Source: a candidate division TA06 bacterium DG_78 (GTDB taxonomy: Bacteria; Hydrothermota; Tepidihabitantia; SM23-42). Taken from it: a stretch of DNA of 8,466 nucleotides. The stretch lies in contig LJNI01000095.1 in the NCBI GenBank assembly GCA_001303225.1, positions 1 to 8,466 of the forward strand, read 5' to 3'. The notes beneath the pieces are model-generated. The model had not been told where the DNA came from. It was given only the letters and a program-made list of their open reading frames with translations, and did not search any database. Positions 1-5,955 of this stretch are shown here, piece by piece. Positions within the stretch are counted from its first letter, which is position 1. Every line of letters starts with the position of its first letter. A program made the translations under genes and the position numbers.

Positions 1-1
1 C

Positions 2-1048
2 CCTGCAATAAAGATAACTTCTAATCTGATAGACTGGAGTACCATCATCAACGGGTTTACTATTACAAGCATCTGGGAATGCGGTATTTACCTTATTATT
101 GCATCGCCAACTATTAGTGACAATATTATTTATATGTGCTCAAGAGCAGCTATTAAGTGCTACAATTCATCTCCAATCATTAGTAATAATATTATTAAAG
201 GGTGTAATTGTGATTGGTATTATAATTATGGTATTGTTACTTGCTCCAACTCTTCGGCATATATATACGATAACCTATTTATTGATAATTACACACAACC
301 TGGTTTTTCTGGAGTAATTTACTGTGAGCAGTCTTCGCCCATTATAAATCATAATACAATTACCAGTAATGATGGTATTAGTATCTACTGCTGTGACAGT
401 TCCTCTCCTCTCATATCAAATAATACAATTTCCCAAAATTACTGGTATTATGGAATCGAATGTCGTAACAACTCATCTCCAATTATTGATAGTAATACGA
501 TATCTATGAATCGTGGTGGCATTACGTGTTCAGACAGTGCCAATCCTGTTATCAACTACAATAACATTATTGATAACTTTGAATACGGCGTTCTTAATGA
601 AGACTCAAACGTAACCGTCGATGCCCGATACAATTGGTGGGGAGATGCGAGTGGTCCTTATCACCCTGATTCAAATCCTGGTGGTCTCGGTGATTCAGTG
701 AGCGATTATGTTAATTTTACTCCCTGGCTCGACGCACCGTTCGGTATTGTAGAACACAGACCCATCCCTACGAAATTCACTGCCTTACAGATATATCCCA
801 ATCCATTCCGGGAGAAGACAGATATCAGATATGTGATATCAGATAACAGTATTATTGATTTAAAAATATACGATATCACTGGATGTTTGGTCCGAGAGTT
901 TCGCTCTACGCCCGACGCTTTATGCTCTACGCAATTCACATGGGATGGCTGTGACGATGCTGGCAATAGAGTACCGAGCAGCATCTATTTCATTAAATTC
1001 TCTGCAGGAGATTATCGAGAAACGAGAAAATTAGTTTTATTAAAATAA
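2..1048 (+). CDS. Secreted right-handed beta-helix protein with C-terminal sorting-like tail (5' truncated)
   Basis: The frame is open from the window edge, so the start and any signal peptide lie outside; 348 residues are visible. Residues about 20-205 are degenerate repeats of 22-28 residues built on a Cys-x-x-Ser-Ser-Pro-Ile-Ile-x-x-Asn-x-Ile pattern, the signature of parallel beta-helix (PbH1/NosD-like) solenoids. A YNWWGDASGP motif and a VNFTPWL stretch follow (about 210-245), a usual cap at the end of such helices. The last ~85 residues (starting near YPNPFREKTDIRYV, with DLKIYDITG and a WDG turn) match FlgD-Ig-like/type A sorting tails that direct export and surface attachment in FCB-group bacteria. 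Such proteins are exported and often bind or cleave polysaccharide, but no catalytic residues can be assigned here. No clear terminator follows the stop codon. The fold call is firm; the substrate is unknown. Confidence 0.85.
   Translation, partial: PAIKITSNLIDWSTIINGFTITSIWECGIYLIIASPTISDNIIYMCSRAAIKCYNSSPIISNNIIKGCNCDWYYNYGIVTCSNSSAYIYDNLFIDNYTQPGFSGVIYCEQSSPIINHNTITSNDGISIYCCDSSSPLISNNTISQNYWYYGIECRNNSSPIIDSNTISMNRGGITCSDSANPVINYNNIIDNFEYGVLNEDSNVTVDARYNWWGDASGPYHPDSNPGGLGDSVSDYVNFTPWLDAPFGIVEHRPIPTKFTALQIYPNPFREKTDIRYVISDNSIIDLKIYDITGCLVREFRSTPDALCSTQFTWDGCDDAGNRVPSSIYFIKFSAGDYRETRKLVLLK
841..931 (+). repeat. Sorting-tail DNA repeat, copy 1
   Basis: This stretch aligns without gaps to 2602-2692 in the next gene; I count 79 identical bases of 91. 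It encodes the DLKIYDITG core and the linker before the WDG turn. Identity falls off outside it, and copy 2 has an extra 30-bp insert just upstream. Confidence 0.85.
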
Positions 1049-1073
1049 GTAGCCCTTGTACTACACCCATTCC

Positions 1074-1101
1074 TTGACAACAATAAAATAATAGGTATTC
1101 T
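1074..1101 (+). promoter_or_regulatory. Sigma-70-type promoter for the beta-propeller gene
   Basis: A perfect TTGACA (1074-1079), a 16-bp spacer and TATTCT (1096-1101) lie about 38 bp before the start codon. A 7-bp perfect inverted repeat, ATAGGTA (1091-1097) and TACCTAT (1102-1108) with a 4-base centre, straddles the -10 box and could be an operator. The promoter would give the second surface-protein gene its own transcript. Confidence 0.6.
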
Positions 1102-1138
1102 TACCTATCCATTACATATAATTTCAAGAGGAGGAGAA

Positions 1139-2806
1139 ATGACAAAATTTTTGTTAATCATCGTATTTATACTTCCCATAATCAGCAATGCACAGGATTG
1201 GGTAAAGACGTATAATGGTGGAGGAGACTGGAACGACCATGCACTCGCAATCACGATAGATGCATCCAACAATGTGTACATTACTGGCTATACCTATGAA
1301 TCAGGAACGACACAACAGTCATTTACAACCGTAAGCTATAATGCCAGTGGTGGACAACGCTGGGTGCAGCCGTTTCATGGAGAGGGCATGAATCCAGACG
1401 CTGTCGGTAATGCCGTAACTGTCGATAATTCTTTTTATTATGTTTATGCTACAGGGTGGCGTAAGATCGACGGTAATATAGATATTTTCACGGCAAAATT
1501 CCACCCTGACGGCGATACATTGTGGACACGCGAATATGATGGACCGTACGGCGGTTCAGATAAAGGCGAGGCAATTGCTGTTGACGGCTCAGGGAATGTC
1601 TATGTCGCAGGATTTAGTGGCGATTCACTTGGTGACCATATCGCCTTGGTCAAGTACAATAGTAGTGGCACACAACAATGGGTGGGTCGCTACGATGCCA
1701 GTATGCTAAAAGGTATAGCAATCGATGACGTCGATAATATCTATATAACAGGTACTGTATACACAGCTCCAACTCACTATGATTTTGTTATTATAAAGTA
1801 CAATCCATCAGGTGATACAACATGGACAAGAATCTATAATAGTGCAGGAAATAATTATGATGTTCCAGAAGCAATAGCAATCGATGACAACGATGATATA
1901 TATGTTGCAGGAAGAACCAGCGTACAAATCGACAGCATCTCAAATGTCCTTGTTGTCAAATATAATTCACTTGGAACTTTCCAGTGGCAGAGTGAATTTG
2001 ATAGTCCATCACAAGGAGAAGACCGCGCTGTTGATGTAGCAGCGAGCAGATTTGATGGCGTGTATATTACTGGCCGCAGCAGCGGGTTTGGTTCGAGTAA
2101 TGACATACTTCTCATCAGATACAGCACAGATGGTGATACTGTTTGGGTACGGCGTTATGATGGACCGAGTAATCTCAATGATTTTGGAACGTGTCTTGCT
2201 GTGTACAGGCCAGTCATCGGTGAGAATATATGCGTGGGTGGTTATAGCATGGGCGTTGGAACTTCGTATGACTATACGGTCATAAAATATTCAGGAGTGG
2301 GAACGCAGCAGTGGGTCGCCCGGTATGATGGAGATGGTTCAGGGTGGGATGAGATTTCTGACATATCATTCGATTTCAACGCTGACATAGTGGTGACCGG
2401 CAACAGTTTAGGATTTTCTCCTTCTGGTTCTAACTACTGCACCGCTAAATACCTTTCTACTGGGCCTGGTGTGGTTGAAGATGAAGGCTATGAAGTTTAT
2501 GATGACCAATTCTCTATTGAGGTATCGCCTAATCCGTTTAGCAAGACAACTGAAATCAGATATGTACCTGCCTCGTCGAGCGGAGCGAGGCCGGGGATAC
2601 CAGATAACAGTCCTATCGATTTAAAAATATACGACATCACTGGGCGTTTGGTTCGAGATTTTCGCTTTACGCCCGACGCTTTACGCAATACGCTGTCTTG
2701 GGATGGGTATGATACCAATGGTAGAAAACTGCCAAACGGTGTCTACATTGTAAAACTCTCTATAAGAAATTATACTACAATAAAACAGGTGCTCTTCATA
2801 AGGTAA
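1139..2806 (+). CDS. Secreted SBBP-type beta-propeller protein with C-terminal sorting-like tail
   Basis: 555 residues. The start is fixed by a strong AGGAGG (1129-1134) four bases before ATG and by a classical signal peptide: Lys near the N-terminus, a hydrophobic core, and a likely cut after SNA at about residue 18. Residues about 20-450 hold eight repeats of ~50 residues with the pattern AIAVD...NVYVTG...VKYN..G...W..RYDG, typical of SBBP (PF06739-like) beta-propellers. The N-terminal DWVKTYNG supplies the strand missing from the last repeat, suggesting Velcro-type ring closure. The tail (about 465-555, starting near VSPNPFSKTTEIRYV, ending KQVLFIR) is a FlgD/type A sorting-like domain closely related to that of the upstream gene. 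Predicted role: exported surface protein in adhesion or binding; no enzymatic motif seen. The tail contains a 10-residue GC-rich insertion (PASSSGARPG). Its own promoter lies just upstream and a terminator just downstream. Confidence 0.88.
   Translation: MTKFLLIIVFILPIISNAQDWVKTYNGGGDWNDHALAITIDASNNVYITGYTYESGTTQQSFTTVSYNASGGQRWVQPFHGEGMNPDAVGNAVTVDNSFYYVYATGWRKIDGNIDIFTAKFHPDGDTLWTREYDGPYGGSDKGEAIAVDGSGNVYVAGFSGDSLGDHIALVKYNSSGTQQWVGRYDASMLKGIAIDDVDNIYITGTVYTAPTHYDFVIIKYNPSGDTTWTRIYNSAGNNYDVPEAIAIDDNDDIYVAGRTSVQIDSISNVLVVKYNSLGTFQWQSEFDSPSQGEDRAVDVAASRFDGVYITGRSSGFGSSNDILLIRYSTDGDTVWVRRYDGPSNLNDFGTCLAVYRPVIGENICVGGYSMGVGTSYDYTVIKYSGVGTQQWVARYDGDGSGWDEISDISFDFNADIVVTGNSLGFSPSGSNYCTAKYLSTGPGVVEDEGYEVYDDQFSIEVSPNPFSKTTEIRYVPASSSGARPGIPDNSPIDLKIYDITGRLVRDFRFTPDALRNTLSWDGYDTNGRKLPNGVYIVKLSIRNYTTIKQVLFIR
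2567..2596 (+). repeat. In-frame 30-bp GC-rich palindromic insert
   Basis: Compared with the paralogous tail in the upstream gene, exactly 30 bases (10 codons, PASSSGARPG) are added between the IRYV and PDNS codons. 24 of the 30 bases are G or C in an AT-rich gene. GCCTCG (2570-2575) and CGAGGC (2586-2591) form a 6-bp stem. It resembles a small palindromic repeat (REP/RPE-like) tolerated inside a coding region; family membership is inferred. Confidence 0.6.
2602..2692 (+). repeat. Sorting-tail DNA repeat, copy 2
   Basis: Partner of 841-931 (79 of 91 bases identical by eye). It contains a perfect 10-bp direct repeat, CGCTTTACGC, at 2663-2672 and 2677-2686. The corresponding place in copy 1 has GCTCTACGC twice (903-911 and 924-932). 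Confidence 0.85.
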
Positions 2807-2816
2807 GATATCCATC

Positions 2817-2850
2817 AAAAAAAAGGGCAAGCATAACACTCCCCTTTTTT
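2817..2850. terminator. Bidirectional intrinsic terminator between convergent genes
   Basis: AAAAAAGGG (2819-2827) pairs with CCCTTTTTT (2842-2850) around a 14-base loop. The A-run on one side and T-run on the other mean each strand's transcript would end in a hairpin followed by U residues. It sits 11 bp after the beta-propeller stop and 18 bp from the stop of the minus-strand gene, so it can serve both. The GC part of the stem is short. Confidence 0.75.
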
Positions 2851-2868
2851 ACAAAATAAGTAAATTTT

Positions 2869-3426
2869 CTACTCTAAAAGCTGGAAGCTCGCAATCATCA
2901 ATTCGATGTCTTGTTTCGCATCATCATACATCCCCTCTTCAATCTGGGCTGCGAACATATACATGCGGCTTGTCTCCTTATGTACTATGGCAAGAATATC
3001 AACAACCATATCTGCCTCAGCATTTTTTGAGTAACCGGTCGCCTGGACACGGAAGGCAGATTCGCCACCCCATTCAAGTCCATACAAATCTGTTGTCTTA
3101 TAATTAGCAATCATCGCCTCTTCACAGTATCCATCGAGTCCCTCGAGAACCGATTCTTTGAGCATTGTATTGAATTCTGCATATGTGAGAGCGTACAGGT
3201 CAGTAGGAGGGATACCTAAATCAAAACCACCGACTTCGATGAGCTTGCGACTCCCAGAACGAAATTCGTACATCTCATTATCTTCAGACATTTTACTCCA
3301 TCCCCCAGGTGCAGTGATTTTAAAACCGGCTCTTGAATGCATATACTCTTTTGGCTCGGATTCTCCACATCGAATAAAAAACATCAGTAACACGACTACA
3401 ATGATTGCATAATATCTCTTCTTCAT
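2869..3426 (-). CDS. Putative lipoprotein with PsbP/DUF1795-like domain
   Basis: 185 residues. The N-terminus (Lys-Lys-Arg, a ~13-residue hydrophobic run, then Cys20-Gly-Glu-Ser) looks like a lipoprotein signal, but the residues before Cys are Phe-Ile-Arg, a poor lipobox. The mature part begins with a GFKITAPGGWSKM-like segment (about residues 34-46), then beta-rich stretches and a final helix ending in IASFQLLE. This layout recalls PsbP/DcrB/DUF1795-type proteins of the envelope. No catalytic residues are evident and function is unknown. The start is supported by AAAGGAG four bases before ATG (complement of 3431-3437) and by a consensus promoter just upstream. It is transcribed away from the nqr operon and converges with the beta-propeller gene. 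The family assignment is by pattern only. Confidence 0.7.
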   Translation of the reverse strand: MKKRYYAIIVVVLLMFFIRCGESEPKEYMHSRAGFKITAPGGWSKMSEDNEMYEFRSGSRKLIEVGGFDLGIPPTDLYALTYAEFNTMLKESVLEGLDGYCEEAMIANYKTTDLYGLEWGGESAFRVQATGYSKNAEADMVVDILAIVHKETSRMYMFAAQIEEGMYDDAKQDIELMIASFQLLE

Positions 3427-3450
3427 CTCACTCCTTTCATATATGCTTCA

Positions 3451-3478
3451 ATTATAGTGTTCAAACTAAATGTGTCAA
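3451..3478 (-). promoter_or_regulatory. Consensus sigma-70-type promoter for the lipoprotein gene
   Basis: On the minus strand: TTGACA (complement of 3473-3478), a 16-bp spacer and TATAAT (complement of 3451-3456), both perfect matches. The expected transcript start is near 3444, giving a leader of about 18 bases that includes the AAAGGAG ribosome binding site. The -35 box lies inside the 10-bp inverted repeat shared with the nqr promoter. Confidence 0.85.
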
Positions 3479-3528
3479 GAGAGCGAAGTTTTTTCTGAGA
3501 GAGATCAGAAAAACTATTCATCGCTCTC
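3479..3528. repeat. Nested inverted repeat in the divergent intergenic region
   Basis: Outer arms GAGAGCGA (3479-3486) and TCGCTCTC (3521-3528) are perfect complements. Inside them TTTTTCTGA (3490-3498) and TCAGAAAAA (3505-3513) form a second perfect 9-bp stem around GAGAGA. The 50-bp unit abuts the -35 box of the minus-strand promoter, upstream of its transcript. It may be a regulatory site, a cruciform, or part of an unannotated RNA. Confidence 0.7.
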
Positions 3529-3535
3529 AAGATTA

Positions 3536-3561
3536 CCCCGTGAGCTTAACAACTTACGGGG
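3536..3561. repeat. GC-rich hairpin in the divergent intergenic region
   Basis: CCCCGTGAG (3536-3544) and CTTACGGGG (3553-3561) pair over nine positions with one G-T wobble around an 8-base loop. No T-run follows on either strand, so it is not a standard terminator. Its function is unknown. Confidence 0.65.
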
Positions 3562-3579
3562 CAGGCATAGATAACAGAT

Positions 3580-3634
3580 AGATTACAGTGATATTTCATT
3601 GATTATTATCGTTGTAATCTTATGCAAATCACTG
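3580..3634. repeat. Overlapping, mutually exclusive inverted repeats
   Basis: AGATTACA (3580-3587) is complementary to TGTAATCT (3613-3620). CAGTGAT (3586-3592) is complementary to ATCACTG (3628-3634). The two left arms share bases 3586-3587 and the right arms come in the opposite order needed for nesting, so in RNA the stems would compete or form a pseudoknot. Transcription of this stretch is not shown. Confidence 0.5.
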
Positions 3635-3637
3635 CCA

Positions 3638-3673
3638 TCAAGAGAGCCCAGAAACATTTCTGGGTTCTCTTGA
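3638..3673. repeat. 36-bp imperfect palindrome overlapping the nqr -35 box
   Basis: Arms 3638-3654 and 3657-3673 pair at all 17 positions, with one G-T wobble (3646 with 3665) and a 2-base centre. The left arm starts TCAAGAGAGC and the right arm ends TCTCTTGA, running into TTGACA (3670-3675). It could be an operator for the nqr operon, a cruciform-prone site, or the terminator-like end of an unrecognised small RNA. Confidence 0.75.
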
Positions 3674-3697
3674 CAGAAGCACGGATACGTGTATTAT
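3670..3697 (+). promoter_or_regulatory. Sigma-70-type promoter of the nqr operon
   Basis: A perfect TTGACA (3670-3675), a 16-bp spacer and TATTAT (3692-3697, 5 of 6 matches). The expected start near 3704 leaves a leader of only about 13 bases before the nqrB ATG. The -35 box is embedded in a 36-bp palindrome and is the mirror partner of the -35 box of the divergent promoter. Confidence 0.75.
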
Positions 3698-3716
3698 TAC
3701 CGTAACGCCAAACCCA

Positions 3717-4697
3717 ATGAACAAACAGAATAAACCTACAAAACTTCTCATGAAACAGCCACTCATGCGTCGAGTGATTATTGCTACCGTTCCCTGTATC
3801 ATCGCATCAATATACTTTTTTGGCTGGCGTTCACTCGTCATGGTCATTGTATCCTGTGCTGCAGCATTTATCACTGAATATCTCTTTGTTCGCAAGCATA
3901 ATGAACCAGTGAGTGAGGCAGTATTTGTATCCGCTATTATCTATGCACTCATCATGCCACCGACAGTTGGCTGGCATGTCCTCATCATCGGTATCATCTT
4001 TGCCATCGTGTTCGCCAAGATGGTCTTTGGTGGTTTCGGACGTAATGTCTTTAATCCAGCAATGAGTGGCCGAGCCTTTGTCTACATCTGTTTTCCGGTG
4101 GCGCTCACTGCGACCTGGGCACCTGCTGCCCAAGGACTGTTTGGTGCACTCGGCATGTGGACGACTGTAATCAGCCCTGATGCGATCACTGCTGCCACGC
4201 CCATGGCACTGGTAAAAGCAGGGCAGACAGTGCCGCCGGCATTGCTCGACCTCCTCATCGGCAGAATTCCAGGCACGATGGGCGTAACGAGTGGTATTGC
4301 CATTCTCATCAGTGGAATCTATCTCTTTATTACGAAGACTGCTAATCGATGGATTATCATCACCTTGATTGGAGTGTATGCACTGTTGAATGGACTATTC
4401 AGTGTATTCAATGTAGCCGGCGTTCCTGGCGCATTACCAGCACTCCTCGGTGGAGGATTCCTCTTTGGTGCCTTTTTCATGGCAACTGATCCAATAAGCG
4501 CACCGAAGACAAGACCAGCACAGATAATATTTGCAGTCATCATTGCTATCTGCACACTGATCATCCGGACATTTTCAGTTTTCAATGGTGGTCTAATGTT
4601 TTCAATCCTCCTGGCAAATATGTTCGCACCTATTCTCGATTTCTATTTCAAACAACGCAAGAAAAAAGAACAGCCACAGAATAAGGAAACAACGTAA
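3717..4697 (+). CDS. nqrB: Na+-translocating NADH:quinone oxidoreductase subunit B
   Basis: Membrane core subunit carrying covalent FMN, moving electrons toward quinone with Na+ export; NqrB/RnfD family. 326 residues with many transmembrane segments. FGGFGRNVFNPAMSGRAF (about 104-121) is the family signature. Asp155-Ala-Ile-Thr-Ala-Ala-Thr161 fits the ApbE flavin-attachment pattern Dxx(S/T)gAT, with Ala in place of the usual Gly; Thr161 is the predicted FMN site. At 326 residues it is nearer RnfD than the ~410-residue Vibrio NqrB and lacks the long N-terminal extension. I choose the Nqr name because the rest of the operon is plainly Nqr-type. No Shine-Dalgarno sequence precedes ATG 3717, nor the in-frame ATGs at 3750 and 3765, so the start is less sure than for other genes here. 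Its stop shares one base with the next start (TAATG). No nqrA lies upstream. Confidence 0.92.
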   Translation: MNKQNKPTKLLMKQPLMRRVIIATVPCIIASIYFFGWRSLVMVIVSCAAAFITEYLFVRKHNEPVSEAVFVSAIIYALIMPPTVGWHVLIIGIIFAIVFAKMVFGGFGRNVFNPAMSGRAFVYICFPVALTATWAPAAQGLFGALGMWTTVISPDAITAATPMALVKAGQTVPPALLDLLIGRIPGTMGVTSGIAILISGIYLFITKTANRWIIITLIGVYALLNGLFSVFNVAGVPGALPALLGGGFLFGAFFMATDPISAPKTRPAQIIFAVIIAICTLIIRTFSVFNGGLMFSILLANMFAPILDFYFKQRKKKEQPQNKETT

Positions 4698-5317
4698 TGG
4701 CTATAAAAGAAAAAGCATGGTATCCGATTGTCTTCATGTTTATCGCTACCCTTTTCTTCAGTGCTATTTTGATCGCGTTTGGTAGTTTCACACGCCAGCG
4801 TGTCCAGGACAACGAACGTATTGCCTTTGAGCGAGCAGTTCTCGAAGCACTGCCGATCGACCTTCCTCTAAAAGCATCACCGCCAGCAATCCATACGATG
4901 TACCTCGAATATATTAAAGATTCGACTGATGCAAGTGCTGGTGCGCTCCGTTACATGAAGAACGATTCACTCATTGCCTATGCCTTGCCTCTCGAAGGAC
5001 CAGGATTCTGGGCGCAGATTAGAGGTGTCATTGGTATTGCAGCAGACAAAAAAACGATCACCGGTATCTCATTCTACGAACAGAACGAAACACCGGGGTT
5101 GGGTGGTGAGATAGTAAAACAAGATTTTAGAAATCAGTTCATTGGTAAACTATTGGCAGATAAGGATATACCACTCGAAATACGGATGCAAAGTGTTCTG
5201 CTCGATGAAAGTTCAGTCCATGCTGTGACTGGTGCAACACAGACGAGCACGCGGTTAGGACGATTCATGAATGACCAGCTCATGCAGTGGTTGCACGCAA
5301 TGAAGGAAACGAACTAA
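4697..5317 (+). CDS. nqrC: Na+-translocating NADH:quinone oxidoreductase subunit C
   Basis: FMN-carrying subunit that relays electrons within the Nqr complex; one N-terminal membrane anchor (about residues 10-29) followed by an extracytoplasmic FMN-binding domain. 206 residues, shorter than Vibrio NqrC (~257) and close to RnfG. GPGFWAQIRGVIGI (101-114) and ISFYEQNETPGLGGEI (124-139) are the conserved NqrC/RnfG blocks. Thr178-Gly-Ala-Thr181 followed by QTST is the covalent FMN site, Thr181 being the predicted attachment residue. The acidic residue usual three positions before the (S/T)GAT element is His175 here. AAGGAAA (4683-4689) lies before ATG in a TAATG overlap with nqrB, indicating translational coupling. 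Confidence 0.93.
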   Translation: MAIKEKAWYPIVFMFIATLFFSAILIAFGSFTRQRVQDNERIAFERAVLEALPIDLPLKASPPAIHTMYLEYIKDSTDASAGALRYMKNDSLIAYALPLEGPGFWAQIRGVIGIAADKKTITGISFYEQNETPGLGGEIVKQDFRNQFIGKLLADKDIPLEIRMQSVLLDESSVHAVTGATQTSTRLGRFMNDQLMQWLHAMKETN

Positions 5318-5955
5318 TGCTCGGAAAGAAAAAAACCAAGGATGTAGTACTCGATGCTCTGTGGGGTGACAACCCGGTCTTTCGCCAGGTGCTCGGTATC
5401 TGCAGTGCACTCGCAGTCACGAACCTCGTCATCAATACCGTGGTGATGAGTGTGGCAGTAATCTTCACCACAGCACTTTCGAGTTTCACAGTTTCACTCT
5501 TGCGCAAATACACACCGCGCGTCGTGCGCATGATGATTGAAACCCTCATCATCGCCTTTTATGTCATCCTCTTTGACCAGGCATTGAAAGCGTACTGGCC
5601 TGATATGAGCCGAAGCCTCGGTCCATACGTCGGCCTCATCATCACGAACTGTATTATCATGGGTCGTGCTGAAGCATTCGCCAATGCCAATCCACCTGCG
5701 ATCTCTTTTGTCGATGGATTCTTTTCTGGCGCTGGGTATGCAATTGTCTTGCTCGCAGTTTCAGTCGTACGTGAACTGCTCGGCATGGGCTCAATCCTCG
5801 GTATACCAATGCCCTACTTTTCTACTGGCTTATGGGACCGTTGGATCATCATGGTCATGCCACCTGGTGCATTCTTTACGCTCGCCATCATCGTCTGGAT
5901 TTTGCGTTCTGTTAAATTAGCCCACGAAGCGAAAATACAGGGAGCGAAAAAATGA
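5317..5955 (+). CDS. nqrD: Na+-translocating NADH:quinone oxidoreductase subunit D
   Basis: Integral membrane subunit forming, with NqrE, the site that holds an intramembrane iron-sulfur centre and takes part in Na+ transport. 212 residues, the usual size, with about six transmembrane segments. Very close to known NqrD: NPVFRQVLGICSALAVT (19-35) and GLIITNCIIMGRAEAFA (106-122). Cys29 and Cys112, the metal ligands, sit at the same positions as in Vibrio. I take ATG 5317, not the in-frame GTG at 5287, because AAGGAAA (5303-5309) precedes 5317 and the protein then begins where NqrD normally does; 5287 has no ribosome site and would overlap nqrC by 31 bases. The TAATG junction with nqrC repeats the nqrB-nqrC arrangement. 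Confidence 0.95.
   Translation: MLGKKKTKDVVLDALWGDNPVFRQVLGICSALAVTNLVINTVVMSVAVIFTTALSSFTVSLLRKYTPRVVRMMIETLIIAFYVILFDQALKAYWPDMSRSLGPYVGLIITNCIIMGRAEAFANANPPAISFVDGFFSGAGYAIVLLAVSVVRELLGMGSILGIPMPYFSTGLWDRWIIMVMPPGAFFTLAIIVWILRSVKLAHEAKIQGAKK

Noticed and set aside
1046..1066. Terminator after the beta-helix gene
   Set aside because: Only a 4-bp GTAG/CTAC pairing with no T-run.
3479..3673. Known structured RNA (6S, SRP, tmRNA, tRNA) in the intergenic region
   Set aside because: No SRP tetraloop/GGAAGG-type core, tRNA T-arm or other recognisable conserved motif was seen.
3473..3675. Transposon-derived miniature element as a firm call
   Set aside because: No target-site duplication flanks the inverted repeats, and divergent promoters alone could explain the shared -35 sequence; kept as a hypothesis only.
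3638..4585. Minus-strand open frames under nqrB and its promoter
   Set aside because: They overlap a clear NqrB coding sequence, lack family features and ribosome sites, and look like antisense shadows.
5287..5316. GTG start for nqrD ten codons upstream
   Set aside because: It has no ribosome binding site, overlaps nqrC, and lengthens the protein beyond the family's usual N-terminus; ATG 5317 has AAGGAAA and a TAATG coupling.
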